NCBI RefSeq assembly: GCF_009729415.1
Contig: NZ_MPKW01000036.1
Span: 62,001-126,000, forward strand
DNA length: 64,000 bases
Source of the DNA: Mycolicibacterium sp. CBMA 234
GTDB lineage: Bacteria > Actinomycetota > Actinomycetes > Mycobacteriales > Mycobacteriaceae
Direction of reading: 5' to 3'
Of this stretch, positions 27,087 through 36,200 are shown one piece after another. A model generated the notes under the pieces. The model was not told the DNA's origin. It saw only the letters and a list, made by a program, of their open reading frames with translations, and did not search any database. A program made the position numbers and the translations under genes. Positions within the stretch are counted from its first letter, which is position 1. Each line of letters opens with the position of its first letter.

Positions 27087-28235
27087 TCATGACTGGAACC
27101 CCAAACTCTTGGCAGCCAACGAGGTCAGAATCTCGGTGGTACCGCCGCCGATACCGATAATGCGCATATCGCGGTACTGCCGTTCGATCTCCGACTCGGC
27201 CATGTACCCCATGCCGCCGAACAACTGCACCCCCGCGTTGGCGACCCATTCACCGGCTTCCACGGCGGTGTTCTTGGCGAAGCACACCTCGGCGATCAGA
27301 TTGGTCTCACCGGCCAATTCCCGCTCCACCAGGTGGTGCGTGTAGACCCGGGCCACGTCGATCCGGCGGGCCATCTCGGCCAGCGTGTTCTGCACCGACT
27401 GCCGCGAGATTAACGGCCGCCCAAAGGTTTCCCGATCTCGGCACCACTGCACCGTCAGATCCAGGCAGCGCTGCGCACTCGCATACGCCTGCGCGGCCAG
27501 CCCGACTCGCTCGGAGACGAAGGCCCCGGCGATCTGCAGGAAGCCCGAGTTCTCCGGCCCGACCAGGTTGGCGGCCGGCACGCGGACGTCGACGTAGGAC
27601 AGCTCGGCGGTGTCCGACGAGCGCCAGCCCATCTTCTCCAGCTTGCGACTCACCGTGAAGCCGGGGGTACCGCGGTCCACCACGATCAGCGAAACACCCG
27701 CTGCGCCAGGGCCACCCGTGCGCACCGCGGTCACCACATAGTCGGCCCGCACACCCGAGGTGATGTAGGTCTTGGCGCCGTTGATGATGAAGTCGTCACC
27801 GTCACGCTCGGCGCGCGTCGTCAGGTGCCCGACGTCCGACCCGCCACCGGGTTCGGTGATGGCCAGCGAGCCGATCATGCTGCCCTGCAACGTCGGTCGC
27901 ACGTAGGTGTCAATCAATCGCTGATCGCCCGAGGCGATCATGTGCGGGGTCGAGATACCGCAGGTGAACAGCGACGCGAAGACGCCACCGGGCACCCCGG
28001 CGTAATGCAGCTCTTCGCAGACGATCACGGCGTCGGCGCCATCGCCGCCGCCACCGCCGACAGATTCGGGCGCCTGGGCGCCCAACAGGCCGGCCGCACC
28101 GGCCGCCTCATGCAACGAGCGGGGCAGCTCGCCGCTGCGCTCCCACTCATCGACGTGCGGCAGGATCTCGCGTTCGGCGAACGCGCGCACGCTCTTTCGC
28201 AGCGCATCACGTTCGGGCGTGGTCCACATGCTCAC
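27087..28235 (-). CDS. fadE13: Acyl-CoA dehydrogenase (FadE13-like)
   Basis: A 382-residue acyl-CoA dehydrogenase with SLAITEPGGGSDVGHLTT and the C-terminal QLFGGMGYMAESEIERQYRD. The latter also supplies the catalytic-loop context seen in isovaleryl- and citronellyl-type enzymes. The GTG at 28235 overlaps the upstream stop (GTGA), giving VSMWTTPERD; the ATG two codons later is possible. Two dehydrogenases in one carboxylase operon imply two desaturations in the pathway. Confidence 0.9.
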   Translation of the reverse strand: MSMWTTPERDALRKSVRAFAEREILPHVDEWERSGELPRSLHEAAGAAGLLGAQAPESVGGGGGDGADAVIVCEELHYAGVPGGVFASLFTCGISTPHMIASGDQRLIDTYVRPTLQGSMIGSLAITEPGGGSDVGHLTTRAERDGDDFIINGAKTYITSGVRADYVVTAVRTGGPGAAGVSLIVVDRGTPGFTVSRKLEKMGWRSSDTAELSYVDVRVPAANLVGPENSGFLQIAGAFVSERVGLAAQAYASAQRCLDLTVQWCRDRETFGRPLISRQSVQNTLAEMARRIDVARVYTHHLVERELAGETNLIAEVCFAKNTAVEAGEWVANAGVQLFGGMGYMAESEIERQYRDMRIIGIGGGTTEILTSLAAKSLGFQS

Positions 28236-29932
28236 GACAGCAGTTCCTCCGGAATATCGAGATGACGGGTTCGTAGCCATTCCCCGAGGCCTTTGGCCTG
28301 GGGATCGAAGCGGGCTTGGTAGGCGACGCCTTCACCGAGGATGCCCTCGATGACGAAGTTGATGGCGCGCATGTTGGGCAGCAGGTGCCGGGTCACCGGC
28401 AGGTCGGCGGCCTCGGGCAGCAGCTCGCGCAGCCGCTCCACGGTCAATGTGTGTGCCAGCCAACGCCATTGGTCGTCAGTGCGCACCCAGACGCCGACAT
28501 TGGCCGAGCCGCCCTTATCGCCACTGCGGGCGCCGGCGATGGTGCCCAACGGTGCCCGGCGGGTCGGTCCGACGGTCAAAGGCTCAGGCAGGGCCGGATC
28601 CTCAACAGTGTCCAGTGACAGAGTTTCAGCCGCCGGCGCGACGTCCACCCGTGAACCGTCGGCCAGCACCGCGACATGGGGCACCAACGCGGCCTCGACG
28701 TAGCCCGGCTTGAACAGTCCGTACACCTGGCCGTCGCCGGGCGGCGCGGTCGTCGTGAAGCCCGGATAGCTGGCCAGCGCCAGTTCGACTGCAGCCGAAG
28801 AGAAGTGGCGCCCGACCTTGGCCGGGTCCGGGTCGCGCACCACGCAGTGCAGCAGCGCGCTGGCACGTTCCTCGGTGTCGGCGTCGGGATGGTCAGTGCG
28901 GGCCAGCGTCCACTGCAACTCGGCCGGGCGCACCGTCATGCTGGCTTCGAGCTGCCGTTGCAGCAGGTCGGCCTTCGCCTCGATGTCGAGACCGGTGAGG
29001 ATGAACGAGGCGGAGTTTCGGAACCCGCCGATGCTGTTGAGCGACACCTTCAACGTCGGTGGGGGAGCCTCGCCCCGGACGCCGGAAATACGCACCCGGT
29101 CCTCGCCGTCAGAGGACAACTCCAGCGAGTCGACCCGCAGGGTGGCGTCGGGGTTGGCATAGCGCGCCCCGGTGATCTCGTACAGCAGCTGAGCGGTGAC
29201 GGTGTCGACGCTGACGCGGCCGCCGGTACCGGGATGCTTGGTGATCACCGACGAACCGTCCGCGGAGATCTCCGCCAGGGGGAACCCGGGGCGGATCAGG
29301 TCGGGAATCTCGGTGAAGAAGCTGAAGTTGCCGCCCGTGGCCTGGGTGCCGCACTCGATGACGTGGCCCGCCGCAATGGCACCCGCGAGCGCGTCGTAGT
29401 CGGTACGCGTCCAGCCGAAGTGCGCAGCAGCCGGCCCGACGATCACCGAGGCGTCCGTCACCCGGCCGGTCACCACGATGTCGGCCCCGGAATTCAGGCA
29501 GTCCACGATGCCCCAGGCGCCCAGGTAGGCGTTTGCGGACAGCACCGACCCGAAACCCAGCTCGTCGGCGCGACCGACCAGGTCGTCGCCCTCGACGTGC
29601 GCCACCTGAACCGATAGACCGAGCCGCTCGGCCAGTGCCCGCACCGCCGCCGCCAAGCCGGCCGGGTTGAGCCCGCCGGCGTTGGCCACGATCTTCACGC
29701 CCTGGTCCAGGGCCAGGCCCAGAGACTGCTCCAGCTGACGCAGGAAGGTCTTGGCATAGCCGAGGTCCGGGTTCTTCGCCCGGTCCCGGGCCAGGATCAG
29801 CATGGTCAGCTCAGCGAGGTAGTCGCCGGTCAGATAGTCCAGCTCACCGCCAGCCAGCATCTCGTGCATCGCCGCCAGCCGGTCGCCGTAGAACCCTGAG
29901 CAGTTACCGATCCGAACCGCTGGTGATGTCAC
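28232..29932 (-). CDS. DUF1446/AtuA-like acyclic terpene utilisation protein (Rv0976c-like)
   Basis: The first gene of the operon, 566 residues. The N-terminal part is DUF1446 (AtuA family): RIGNCSGFYGDRLAAM, GDYLAELTMLIL, VANAGGLNPAGLA and GRVTDASVIVGPAA. A C-terminal segment (GTIAGARSGDKGGSANVGVW) matches the extra AtuA-associated domain. In pseudomonads AtuA is in the citronellol/geraniol cluster but its reaction is unknown. Of three overlapping GTG codons I choose 29932, which gives a 5-base gap to GGGAG. Confidence 0.85.
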   Translation of the reverse strand: MTSPAVRIGNCSGFYGDRLAAMHEMLAGGELDYLTGDYLAELTMLILARDRAKNPDLGYAKTFLRQLEQSLGLALDQGVKIVANAGGLNPAGLAAAVRALAERLGLSVQVAHVEGDDLVGRADELGFGSVLSANAYLGAWGIVDCLNSGADIVVTGRVTDASVIVGPAAAHFGWTRTDYDALAGAIAAGHVIECGTQATGGNFSFFTEIPDLIRPGFPLAEISADGSSVITKHPGTGGRVSVDTVTAQLLYEITGARYANPDATLRVDSLELSSDGEDRVRISGVRGEAPPPTLKVSLNSIGGFRNSASFILTGLDIEAKADLLQRQLEASMTVRPAELQWTLARTDHPDADTEERASALLHCVVRDPDPAKVGRHFSSAAVELALASYPGFTTTAPPGDGQVYGLFKPGYVEAALVPHVAVLADGSRVDVAPAAETLSLDTVEDPALPEPLTVGPTRRAPLGTIAGARSGDKGGSANVGVWVRTDDQWRWLAHTLTVERLRELLPEAADLPVTRHLLPNMRAINFVIEGILGEGVAYQARFDPQAKGLGEWLRTRHLDIPEELLS

Positions 29933-29949
29933 ACACACTCCCGTCGTTC

Positions 29950-29990
29950 AACCAACCGGTAGGGAGGTTAGTCGGTACTAGCGGTTCCGC
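29950..29990 (-). promoter_or_regulatory. Candidate promoter/operator of the carboxylase operon
   Basis: Upstream of the first operon gene lies TAGTCGGTACTA (about 29969-29980), a short inverted repeat TAGT-N4-ACTA, within a spacer that also has TAACCTCCC on the minus strand. Mycobacterial fatty-acid operons are often controlled by TetR repressors at such short palindromes. No regulator gene is adjacent, so the assignment is tentative. Confidence 0.3.
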
Positions 29991-30172
29991 GTCAAGGGGC
30001 TTGGGGTGGTGTGTTGCCCGGTTGAGGCGACGTTTTGGAGCCTACGCAGGTCGGCGGCTATCCTGAGTTGCAATCGCTGCGCACGCGAAGAGCAATTGAG
30101 CAGAGGCCGCTGGCCTTTGTTCGTGGCGCGGCTGACCGCAAGCAATTCCGTTTAGTTAGAGAGGTGCACATC

Positions 30173-30349
30173 ATGGCTGTGCCCAAGCGCAGGATGTCGC
30201 GCTCGAACACCCGTAGCCGTCGCGCGCAGTGGAAGACCGAGGCCACTGGTCTGGTCAACGTGAACGTCGCTGGTCAGGCGCACAAGGTGCCGCGCCGCCT
30301 GCTCAAGGCCGCGCGCCTGGGTCTCGTCGACCTCGACCGCCGCGTCTGA
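30173..30349 (+). CDS. rpmF: 50S ribosomal protein L32
   Basis: A 58-residue basic protein starting MAVPKRRMSRSNTRSRRAQW, the L32 signature. It lacks the paired CxxC zinc ligands of C+ L32 forms, so it is the zinc-free type. The ATG at 30173 has GAGAGGTG upstream, and the open frame to 30035 is spurious. It lies alone between the carboxylase operon and mprA, as in M. tuberculosis (Rv0979A). Confidence 0.95.
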   Translation: MAVPKRRMSRSNTRSRRAQWKTEATGLVNVNVAGQAHKVPRRLLKAARLGLVDLDRRV

Positions 30350-30403
30350 ACCGACCACGGCGTTTCGTCGTAACGGTTTTTCTCGCGCCCTTGCGGCGCG
30401 TCT

Positions 30404-30420
30404 TCTCAGTCCGCTCTCAG
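30404..30420 (+). promoter_or_regulatory. MprA-box-like direct repeat before mprA
   Basis: TCTCAG occurs at 30404-30409 and again at 30415-30420, an 11-bp period, 17 bases before the mprA start. MprA is known to bind two loosely conserved direct repeats in its own and target promoters, so this is a plausible autoregulatory site. Confidence 0.5.
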
Positions 30421-30436
30421 ATGGTGGGGTGAGACT

Positions 30437-31129
30437 GTGCCTGTGCGAATCCTTGTAGTCGACGATGACCGCGCTGTGCGCGAATCATTGCGTCGGTCAC
30501 TGACTTTCAATGGGTACACGGTCGAGCTGGCGCAAGACGGTGTCGAGGCGCTGGAACGTATCTCCAGCGACCGCCCCGACGCCGTCGTACTCGACGACAT
30601 GATGCCGCGGCTGGATGGCCGCGGCGTTTGTCGTCAGTTGCGCAGCAGTGGTGACGACCTTCCCGTGTTGATGCTGACTGCGCGCGACTCGATCGACGAG
30701 CGCGTGGCCGGCCTCGACGCCGGTGCCGACGACTACCTGCCGAAGCCATTCGCGCTTGAGGAACTGCTGGCTCGGATGCGCGCGCTGCTGCGCCGAACCG
30801 GACCTGATGACCGCACCGAGTCGGCAGCAGTCACCTTCTCCGACCTCAGCCTGGATCCGGTGACCCGTGAGGTCACCCGTGGCACGCGTTCGATCAGCCT
30901 GACCCGCACCGAGTTCTCGCTGCTGGAAATGCTGATCCACAACCCGCGCCGCGTGCTCAGCCGCAGCCGGATCCTCGAAGAGGTCTGGGGCTTCGATTTC
31001 CCGACGTCGGGCAATGCGCTCGAGGTCTACGTCGGGTACCTGCGCCGTAAGACCGAGGCCGAGGGAGAACCGCGCCTGATTCACACCGTGCGCGGGGTGG
31101 GTTACGTGTTGCGCGAGACGCCGCCCTGA
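30437..31129 (+). CDS. mprA: Response regulator MprA
   Basis: A 230-residue OmpR/PhoB-type regulator that responds to envelope stress and controls sigE, sigB and pepD in mycobacteria. The receiver has the acidic pair VVDDD, phosphoacceptor Asp53 in VLDDMMPRLDG (Asp54 replaces the usual Val/Leu), a Thr in MLTARDS and Lys in DYLPKPF. The winged helix ends RLIHTVRGVGYVLRETPP. The start is GTG at 30437. Its stop overlaps the mprB ATG. Confidence 0.96.
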   Translation: MPVRILVVDDDRAVRESLRRSLTFNGYTVELAQDGVEALERISSDRPDAVVLDDMMPRLDGRGVCRQLRSSGDDLPVLMLTARDSIDERVAGLDAGADDYLPKPFALEELLARMRALLRRTGPDDRTESAAVTFSDLSLDPVTREVTRGTRSISLTRTEFSLLEMLIHNPRRVLSRSRILEEVWGFDFPTSGNALEVYVGYLRRKTEAEGEPRLIHTVRGVGYVLRETPP

Positions 31130-32670
31130 TGCTCGACAAGCTCCGGTCGGGGTGGGATCAGAGAATGCGGGACGTCTCGCAGGCTCCGGTGACGACGCCC
31201 GACGGCGGAGTCCAGCACGACGCGAGTTCGGTCTCGTTGAAGTGGCGCGTCATGCTGCTCGCGATGTCGATGGTGGCCATGGTCGTCGTCCTGATGTCGG
31301 TGGCTGTGTATGTCGTGGTATCCAAAGCGCTGTACGGCGACATCGACAACCAGCTGCACAGCCGCGCGCAACTGCTCATCGAGAGCGGCTCGCTCGCCGT
31401 CGACCCGGGCAAGGCCATCGAGGGCACCGCGTACTCGGACGTCAACGCGATGTATGTGATTCCGGGGCAGTCGGTCTATACCGCGAACCAGCAGGGGCAG
31501 ACGCTGCCGCTCGGGTCGCCCGAGAAGGACGTCATCGCCGGCAAGCTACTGATGTCGTTGCGTACCACCAACTATCAGCGCGTCCTGGCAGTGCACCTGC
31601 AATCGGGGAACTCGCTGCTGATCTCCAAGAACCTGTGGCCGACCAGCCAGGTGCTCAAACGCCTCGGCACCATCCTGCTCATCGTCGGTGGTATCGGCAT
31701 GGCCGTCGCCGCGATCGCCGGTGGCACGGTCGCGCGCACCGGCCTAAGACCCGTGGCCCGATTAACCGAGGCCGCCGAACGGGTGGCCCGCACTGATGAC
31801 CTGCGCCCCATCCCGGTGTACGGCAACGACGAATTAGCCCGGCTGACAGAGGCTTTCAACATGATGTTGCGGGCGCTCGCCGAGTCGCGGGACAGACAGA
31901 CCCGGCTGGTGTCGGACGCCGGTCATGAATTGCGGACGCCGCTGACCTCGATGCGGACCAACGTCGAACTGCTGATGGCGGCCATGGCTCCCGGCGCGCC
32001 GCCGTTCCCCGAGGAGGAGATGGCGGGTCTGCAATCCGATGTCATCGCCCAGATCGAGGAGCTGTCCACGCTGGTCGGTGACCTCGTCGACCTGACCCGC
32101 GACGACGCCGGGGTCACCGTCCACGAGCCCGTCGAAATGGCCGAGGTCGTCGAACGCAGCCTCGAACGAGTTCGTCGCCGCCGCAACGATGTTGACTTCG
32201 ATGTCGACGTCGCCGGCTGGCAGGTGTACGGCGACGGTGCGGGGCTGTCGCGGGCAGTGTTGAACCTGCTCGACAACGCCGCCAAATGGAGTCCGTCCGG
32301 CTCGGCGGTTCAGGTCCGGTTGGGGCGCATCAACCCGACGCATGCCGAGTTGGTGGTGTCCGACTGGGGTCCGGGAATTCCGCCGCAGGAGCGAGCCCTG
32401 GTGTTTGAACGTTTCTATCGGTCGACGACGGCCCGGGCGATGCCCGGTTCCGGTCTGGGCCTGGCGATCGTCAAACAGGTGGTGCTCAAACACGGCGGGG
32501 CGTTGCGGATTGAGGACACGGTGCCGGGCGGGACGCCGCCGGGCACGTCGATCCACTTGGTATTGCCGGGCCGGCCGTCCGGCATGACCGCAACACACCG
32601 CCCGTCTGGGCTGGACGTAGCGGCCGTGACCACCGAAAATGGAGCTGCCCAGACGGGGGAGGAAGTCTAG
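31129..32670 (+). CDS. mprB: Sensor histidine kinase MprB
   Basis: A 513-residue membrane kinase. The first membrane helix is VMLLAMSMVAMVVVLMSVAV, followed by an extracellular sensor of about 110 residues, a second helix (ILLIVGGIGMAVAAIAGG), HAMP, a dimerisation box with His266 (SDAGHELRTPLTS), and ATPase motifs NLLDNAAKWSP, DWGPGIPP and GLGLAIVK. It phosphorylates MprA and in M. tuberculosis is held off by DnaK. The start overlaps mprA. Confidence 0.96.
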   Translation: MLDKLRSGWDQRMRDVSQAPVTTPDGGVQHDASSVSLKWRVMLLAMSMVAMVVVLMSVAVYVVVSKALYGDIDNQLHSRAQLLIESGSLAVDPGKAIEGTAYSDVNAMYVIPGQSVYTANQQGQTLPLGSPEKDVIAGKLLMSLRTTNYQRVLAVHLQSGNSLLISKNLWPTSQVLKRLGTILLIVGGIGMAVAAIAGGTVARTGLRPVARLTEAAERVARTDDLRPIPVYGNDELARLTEAFNMMLRALAESRDRQTRLVSDAGHELRTPLTSMRTNVELLMAAMAPGAPPFPEEEMAGLQSDVIAQIEELSTLVGDLVDLTRDDAGVTVHEPVEMAEVVERSLERVRRRRNDVDFDVDVAGWQVYGDGAGLSRAVLNLLDNAAKWSPSGSAVQVRLGRINPTHAELVVSDWGPGIPPQERALVFERFYRSTTARAMPGSGLGLAIVKQVVLKHGGALRIEDTVPGGTPPGTSIHLVLPGRPSGMTATHRPSGLDVAAVTTENGAAQTGEEV

Positions 32671-32781
32671 GGTGCGGCCAGCGGTGTCTCAGTGGATTCT
32701 CAGCCCTATTGGGCACCGTTTCGCCATGTCGTTCGTTGTCCCGGCAGCGGATCGGAAATACAGGAAGAGTGTCGACCAGTA

Positions 32782-34218
32782 ATGACGAATCATCCGAGGT
32801 ACTCGCAGCAGCCCGAGTCCGGTCGGCGTCCTGATTCTTATCAGTCGTCGCCGGGGTACGGCTCGTCGCAGCCGGGTGGGTCTTACGACTGGCGGTACGC
32901 GCAGCAGCAGCAGCACACCACCGGGCAGCACGCGACTGGCCAGCACACCACCGGGCAATACCCCACTGGCAGCTACCAAACCGGCCAATACACGACCGGG
33001 CAGCAGACCGGCTCGTACCCCACAGGGCAGTACTCGACGCCGCAGTACGGCGCGCAGCCGTATGACCCGTACCGCGGTACCCAGCCGGGCCGGCCGTCCG
33101 TTACGCCCCGGACTCAAAACCGTTCCCGCACAGGGCCTTTGCTCGCTGCCATGGCAGCAGTATCGCTGGTGTCGGCGGGTATCGGCGGCGGCATAGTGAT
33201 GCTGGCCCAGCCCGATTACCTGTCGGGCTCGAACTCGCTGGGTGCGGCGCACGGTCAGCCCGCCGGGAATCTGCCGATTGGCTCGATCGAACAGGTCGCA
33301 GCCAAGGTGGTTCCCAGCGTCGTGAAGCTGGAGACCGACATGGGCCGGTCGTCGGAAGAGGGCTCGGGCATCGTCTTGTCCGCGGACGGACTGATCCTGA
33401 CCAACAACCATGTCGTGGCAGGCGCCAAAGATGCGCCGCCTCCGGGGGCCCCGCCGGTGCAGACCAAGGTGACGTTCAACACCGGCAATACGACGACATT
33501 CCAAATTATCGGCACCGATCCCAGCAGTGATATCGCGGTGGTCCGGGCCAAGGGTGCATCGGGCCTGACGCCCATCGCGCTGGGCTCGTCGTCCAACCTG
33601 GTGGTGGGCCAGCAAGTGGTGGCCGTGGGATCGCCGCTGGGGCTGCAGGGCACGGTGACCGAAGGCATTATCAGCTCGCTGAACCGTCCGGTTGCGGCCG
33701 GTGGCGATGCCAAGAACCAGAACACGGTGCTGGACGCCATTCAGACCGATGCCGCGATCAACCCGGGCAACTCCGGTGGCGCGCTGGTCAACATGAACGG
33801 CGAGCTGGTCGGCATCAACTCGGCCATCGCGACCCTGGGTGGCGATTCCGGTCAGGCGCAGAGCGGCTCGATCGGGCTGGGCTTCGCCATTCCGGTGGAC
33901 CAGGCCAAGCGCATCGCCGACGAACTGATCAAGAACGGCACCGCCAGCCACGCATCGCTGGGTGTGCAGGTTGGCAATGACAAGGCTGTCGACGGCGCGA
34001 AGATCGTCGATGTCACCAGTGGCGGCGCGGCTCAGTCAGCCGGTCTGCCGAGTGGTGTGGTGGTGACCAAGGTGGACGACCGCGTGATCAGCAGCGCTGA
34101 TGCGCTCGTGGCCGCAGTGCGGTCGAAGGCGCCCGGCGACAAGGTGACGTTGACGTATCTGGACAACGCGGGCAAGTCACAGACGGTCCAGGTGACGCTG
34201 GGCAAGGCCCAGCAGTAA
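32782..34218 (+). CDS. pepD: HtrA-like serine protease PepD with a Gly/Gln-rich repeat leader
   Basis: A 478-residue periplasmic-facing protease of the MprAB regulon. A cytosolic N-terminal tail holds a degenerate repeat of TTGQ-type units (residues about 40-85). It is followed by one membrane helix (LLAAMAAVSLVSAGIGGGIVM), the protease domain with His210 (TNNHVV), an Asp in SDIAVV and Ser331 (GNSGGAL), and a PDZ domain ending in VQVTLGKAQQ. I use the ATG at 32782 because MTNHPRYS matches PepD; the frame is open 30 codons upstream. Confidence 0.94.
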   Translation: MTNHPRYSQQPESGRRPDSYQSSPGYGSSQPGGSYDWRYAQQQQHTTGQHATGQHTTGQYPTGSYQTGQYTTGQQTGSYPTGQYSTPQYGAQPYDPYRGTQPGRPSVTPRTQNRSRTGPLLAAMAAVSLVSAGIGGGIVMLAQPDYLSGSNSLGAAHGQPAGNLPIGSIEQVAAKVVPSVVKLETDMGRSSEEGSGIVLSADGLILTNNHVVAGAKDAPPPGAPPVQTKVTFNTGNTTTFQIIGTDPSSDIAVVRAKGASGLTPIALGSSSNLVVGQQVVAVGSPLGLQGTVTEGIISSLNRPVAAGGDAKNQNTVLDAIQTDAAINPGNSGGALVNMNGELVGINSAIATLGGDSGQAQSGSIGLGFAIPVDQAKRIADELIKNGTASHASLGVQVGNDKAVDGAKIVDVTSGGAAQSAGLPSGVVVTKVDDRVISSADALVAAVRSKAPGDKVTLTYLDNAGKSQTVQVTLGKAQQ

Positions 34219-34240
34219 TGACGGGGAAGGCATAAACAGC

Positions 34241-34786
34241 ATGAGTGCAGGGCCGAGTTCAGTGTCAGAGGCGGGATATACGGTGACAGGCATGGAACAG
34301 GCAGGGGAATTGGCCGGCCGCGCGCTGGTGGTGGTCGTGGACGACCGGACTGCGCACGGGGAAGAGGATCACAGCGGTCCGTTGGTTACCGAGCTGCTCG
34401 GTGAGGCCGGCTTTTTGGTGGACGGCGTGGTTGTGGTCCCGGCTGATGAGGTCGAGATCCGCAATGCTCTCAACACCGCGGTGATCGGTGGTGTCGACCT
34501 GGTCATCTCTGTTGGGGGCACCGGGGTCACGCCCCGCGAGGTGACGCCGGAAGCCACGCGGACCATGCTCGATCGCGAGCTGCTGGGTATCGCTGAAGCG
34601 CTCCGCTCGTCGGGTTTGGCCGCGGGTATTTCGGATGCGGGGCTGTCGCGCGGCCTGGCCGGCGTTTCCGGCAGCACTCTGGTGGTCAACATCGCGGGCT
34701 CACGCGCGGCGGTGCGTGACGGGATGGCGACGCTGGGGCCGTTGGCGGCGTACATCATCGCTCAGCTGTCGAGCCTGGATATTTAA
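34241..34786 (+). CDS. moaB2: MogA/MoaB-family molybdopterin-binding protein (MoaB2)
   Basis: A 181-residue protein of the MoCF-binding fold with the family signature ISVGGTGVTPREVTPEAT and AGLSRGLAGVSGSTLVVNIAGSRAAV. MogA-type proteins adenylylate molybdopterin before molybdenum insertion. The conserved place after mprA-mprB-pepD is shared with M. tuberculosis Rv0984. Start at the ATG of 34241, 22 bp after pepD; a later ATG at residue 18 would also leave the fold complete. Confidence 0.9.
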   Translation: MSAGPSSVSEAGYTVTGMEQAGELAGRALVVVVDDRTAHGEEDHSGPLVTELLGEAGFLVDGVVVVPADEVEIRNALNTAVIGGVDLVISVGGTGVTPREVTPEATRTMLDRELLGIAEALRSSGLAAGISDAGLSRGLAGVSGSTLVVNIAGSRAAVRDGMATLGPLAAYIIAQLSSLDI

Positions 34787-34899
34787 TTTGCTGGGTTGGG
34801 CTGTCGTCGTCGGGCGAGCGGAGTATTGATGAGTGCGTCCGGTGTGCACAGCCTAACCAATGCAAGTGTGATCTTCGTCACAATGATGGGTGGTGTGTG

Positions 34900-35055
34900 A
34901 TGAGCGATACACGACCGTCACGCAACGTAGTTAACAACGTGTTCGGCGACGTTTTGCCTGATGTGACCAGGGATGAATATGACGATCAGTCACCGTCTGA
35001 CGACCGTGACCGCGATCGCTGGCTACATGAGAACGTGCCGCCGCACCACCGCTGA
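34900..35055 (+). CDS. Small acidic conserved protein, 51 residues
   Basis: ATG at 34900 opens a 51-codon frame ending at 35055. The protein is charged and acidic (VFGDVLPDVTRDEYDD) and ends WLHENVPPHHR. I recall similarly ending small proteins in other mycobacteria, but this is memory, not a search. There is no signal peptide or membrane segment and function is unknown. Composition and codon use look coding, with Asp and Arg in place of random residues. It lies between moaB2 and the porins. Confidence 0.6.
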   Translation: MSDTRPSRNVVNNVFGDVLPDVTRDEYDDQSPSDDRDRDRWLHENVPPHHR

Positions 35056-35400
35056 GCACGCCGTTTGCCGTGCAGGCATGCGAAGGTTGTGTTAACTCTC
35101 GATTACCCCGGTTAGCGGCGCTTAAATGGGTGTGTTTCCGCCCCATTTCGGATCAGTGTGACGACTTCGTCGCGCAGGCCTCCCAGAGAGTTCCCAGCAA
35201 ACTTTTCCGAATCGGGAATATATGCCAACTCTTTACTCCGTTCGCATTGCCGGGCGCTGCGCGCGCCGATATGTTCCACGTGTCATTGATGAGCAACAGG
35301 TAAGAACCGTGTGTGAAGCGCCGCCTGGGCGGTGCGCATCGTGTTCTTGCGACGGTCGCGCGGTGGGCTTGATGTCGCCGTCTAGATAGCTAGGGAGAAC
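35056..35400 (+). promoter_or_regulatory. Long promoter/leader region of the first porin gene
   Basis: A 345-bp gap that is AT-richer around 35190-35240, ending with AGGGAGAAC directly before the porin ATG. Porin genes of this family are known to have distant promoters and long leaders. I see no convincing ORF in it. Confidence 0.5.
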
Positions 35401-36045
35401 ATGAAGGCATTTAGTCGAGTGCTGGTAGCACTGGTAGCGGCGGTGTCGTCGTTGTTCCTTGGGGCGGGGACGTCTCATGCGGGTCTGGACAATGAGCTGA
35501 GCCTGGTCGACGGTCAGGATCGCACCTTGACGGTGCAGCAGTGGGACACGTTCCTCAATGGTGTGTTTCCGTTGGACCGCAACCGGTTGACGCGTGAGTG
35601 GTTCCATTCCGGCAAGGCCAAGTACAAGTGCGACGGCAGCAGCTGCGATCAGTTCGCGGGCACCTTGGAGCTGGGTTACCAGATTGGTTTCCCGTGGTCG
35701 CTGGGTGTGGGTATCAACTTCAGCTACACGACGCCGAACATCCTGCTTGATGACGTGAACCCGTTGGCTATTCCGGGTGGCAGCTTCGGCAGTGGCGGCA
35801 TCATCACGCCGAACCTGTTCCCAGGTGTGTCGATTTCCGCTGATCTGGGCAATGGTCCGGGTATTCAGGAAGTTGCGACGTTCTCGGTGGATGTGTCCGG
35901 TCCGGCTGGTGCGGTGGCGGTATCGAACGCGCACGGGACTGTGACTGGTGCGGCTGGTGGTGTTCTCTTGCGTCCGTTTGCCCGCCTGATCGCCAAAACC
36001 GGTGATAGCGTCACCACTTACGGAGAACCCTGGAACATGAACTAG
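35401..36045 (+). CDS. MspA-family porin, copy 1
   Basis: An octameric outer-membrane porin for small hydrophilic nutrients. It has 214 residues, with signal peptide cleaved after SHA, and a mature protein starting GLDNELSLVDGQ, nearly identical to MspA. The constriction acids in NILLDDVNP are kept at the Asp-Asp pair, while the next acidic residue of MspA has become Asn. The loop that is cysteine-free in MspA reads KCDGSSCDQF, giving a Cys-x4-Cys pair. AGGGAG precedes the ATG. A hairpin follows at 36097-36140. Confidence 0.95.
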   Translation: MKAFSRVLVALVAAVSSLFLGAGTSHAGLDNELSLVDGQDRTLTVQQWDTFLNGVFPLDRNRLTREWFHSGKAKYKCDGSSCDQFAGTLELGYQIGFPWSLGVGINFSYTTPNILLDDVNPLAIPGGSFGSGGIITPNLFPGVSISADLGNGPGIQEVATFSVDVSGPAGAVAVSNAHGTVTGAAGGVLLRPFARLIAKTGDSVTTYGEPWNMN

Positions 36046-36096
36046 GTGAAATCCGCAAACGTCTAGCCCTTATGCTAGGCGCCGACGACGCATTCG

Positions 36097-36140
36097 GGGC
36101 GGCGTCGACAGACCACTTATCGGCCTTGTCGACGCCGCCC
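36097..36140. terminator. Hairpin between the two porin genes
   Basis: A perfect 14-bp stem, GGGCGGCGTCGACA (36097-36110) with TGTCGACGCCGCCC (36127-36140), and a 16-base loop. It lies 52 bp after the first porin stop. It would end or reduce transcription into the second porin gene. Confidence 0.65.
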
Positions 36141-36200
36141 GTCGTCTGCGGAGAACTTCATATAGACCAACAAGCCCAGGCGAATTAGGAAGTAGGAAAC

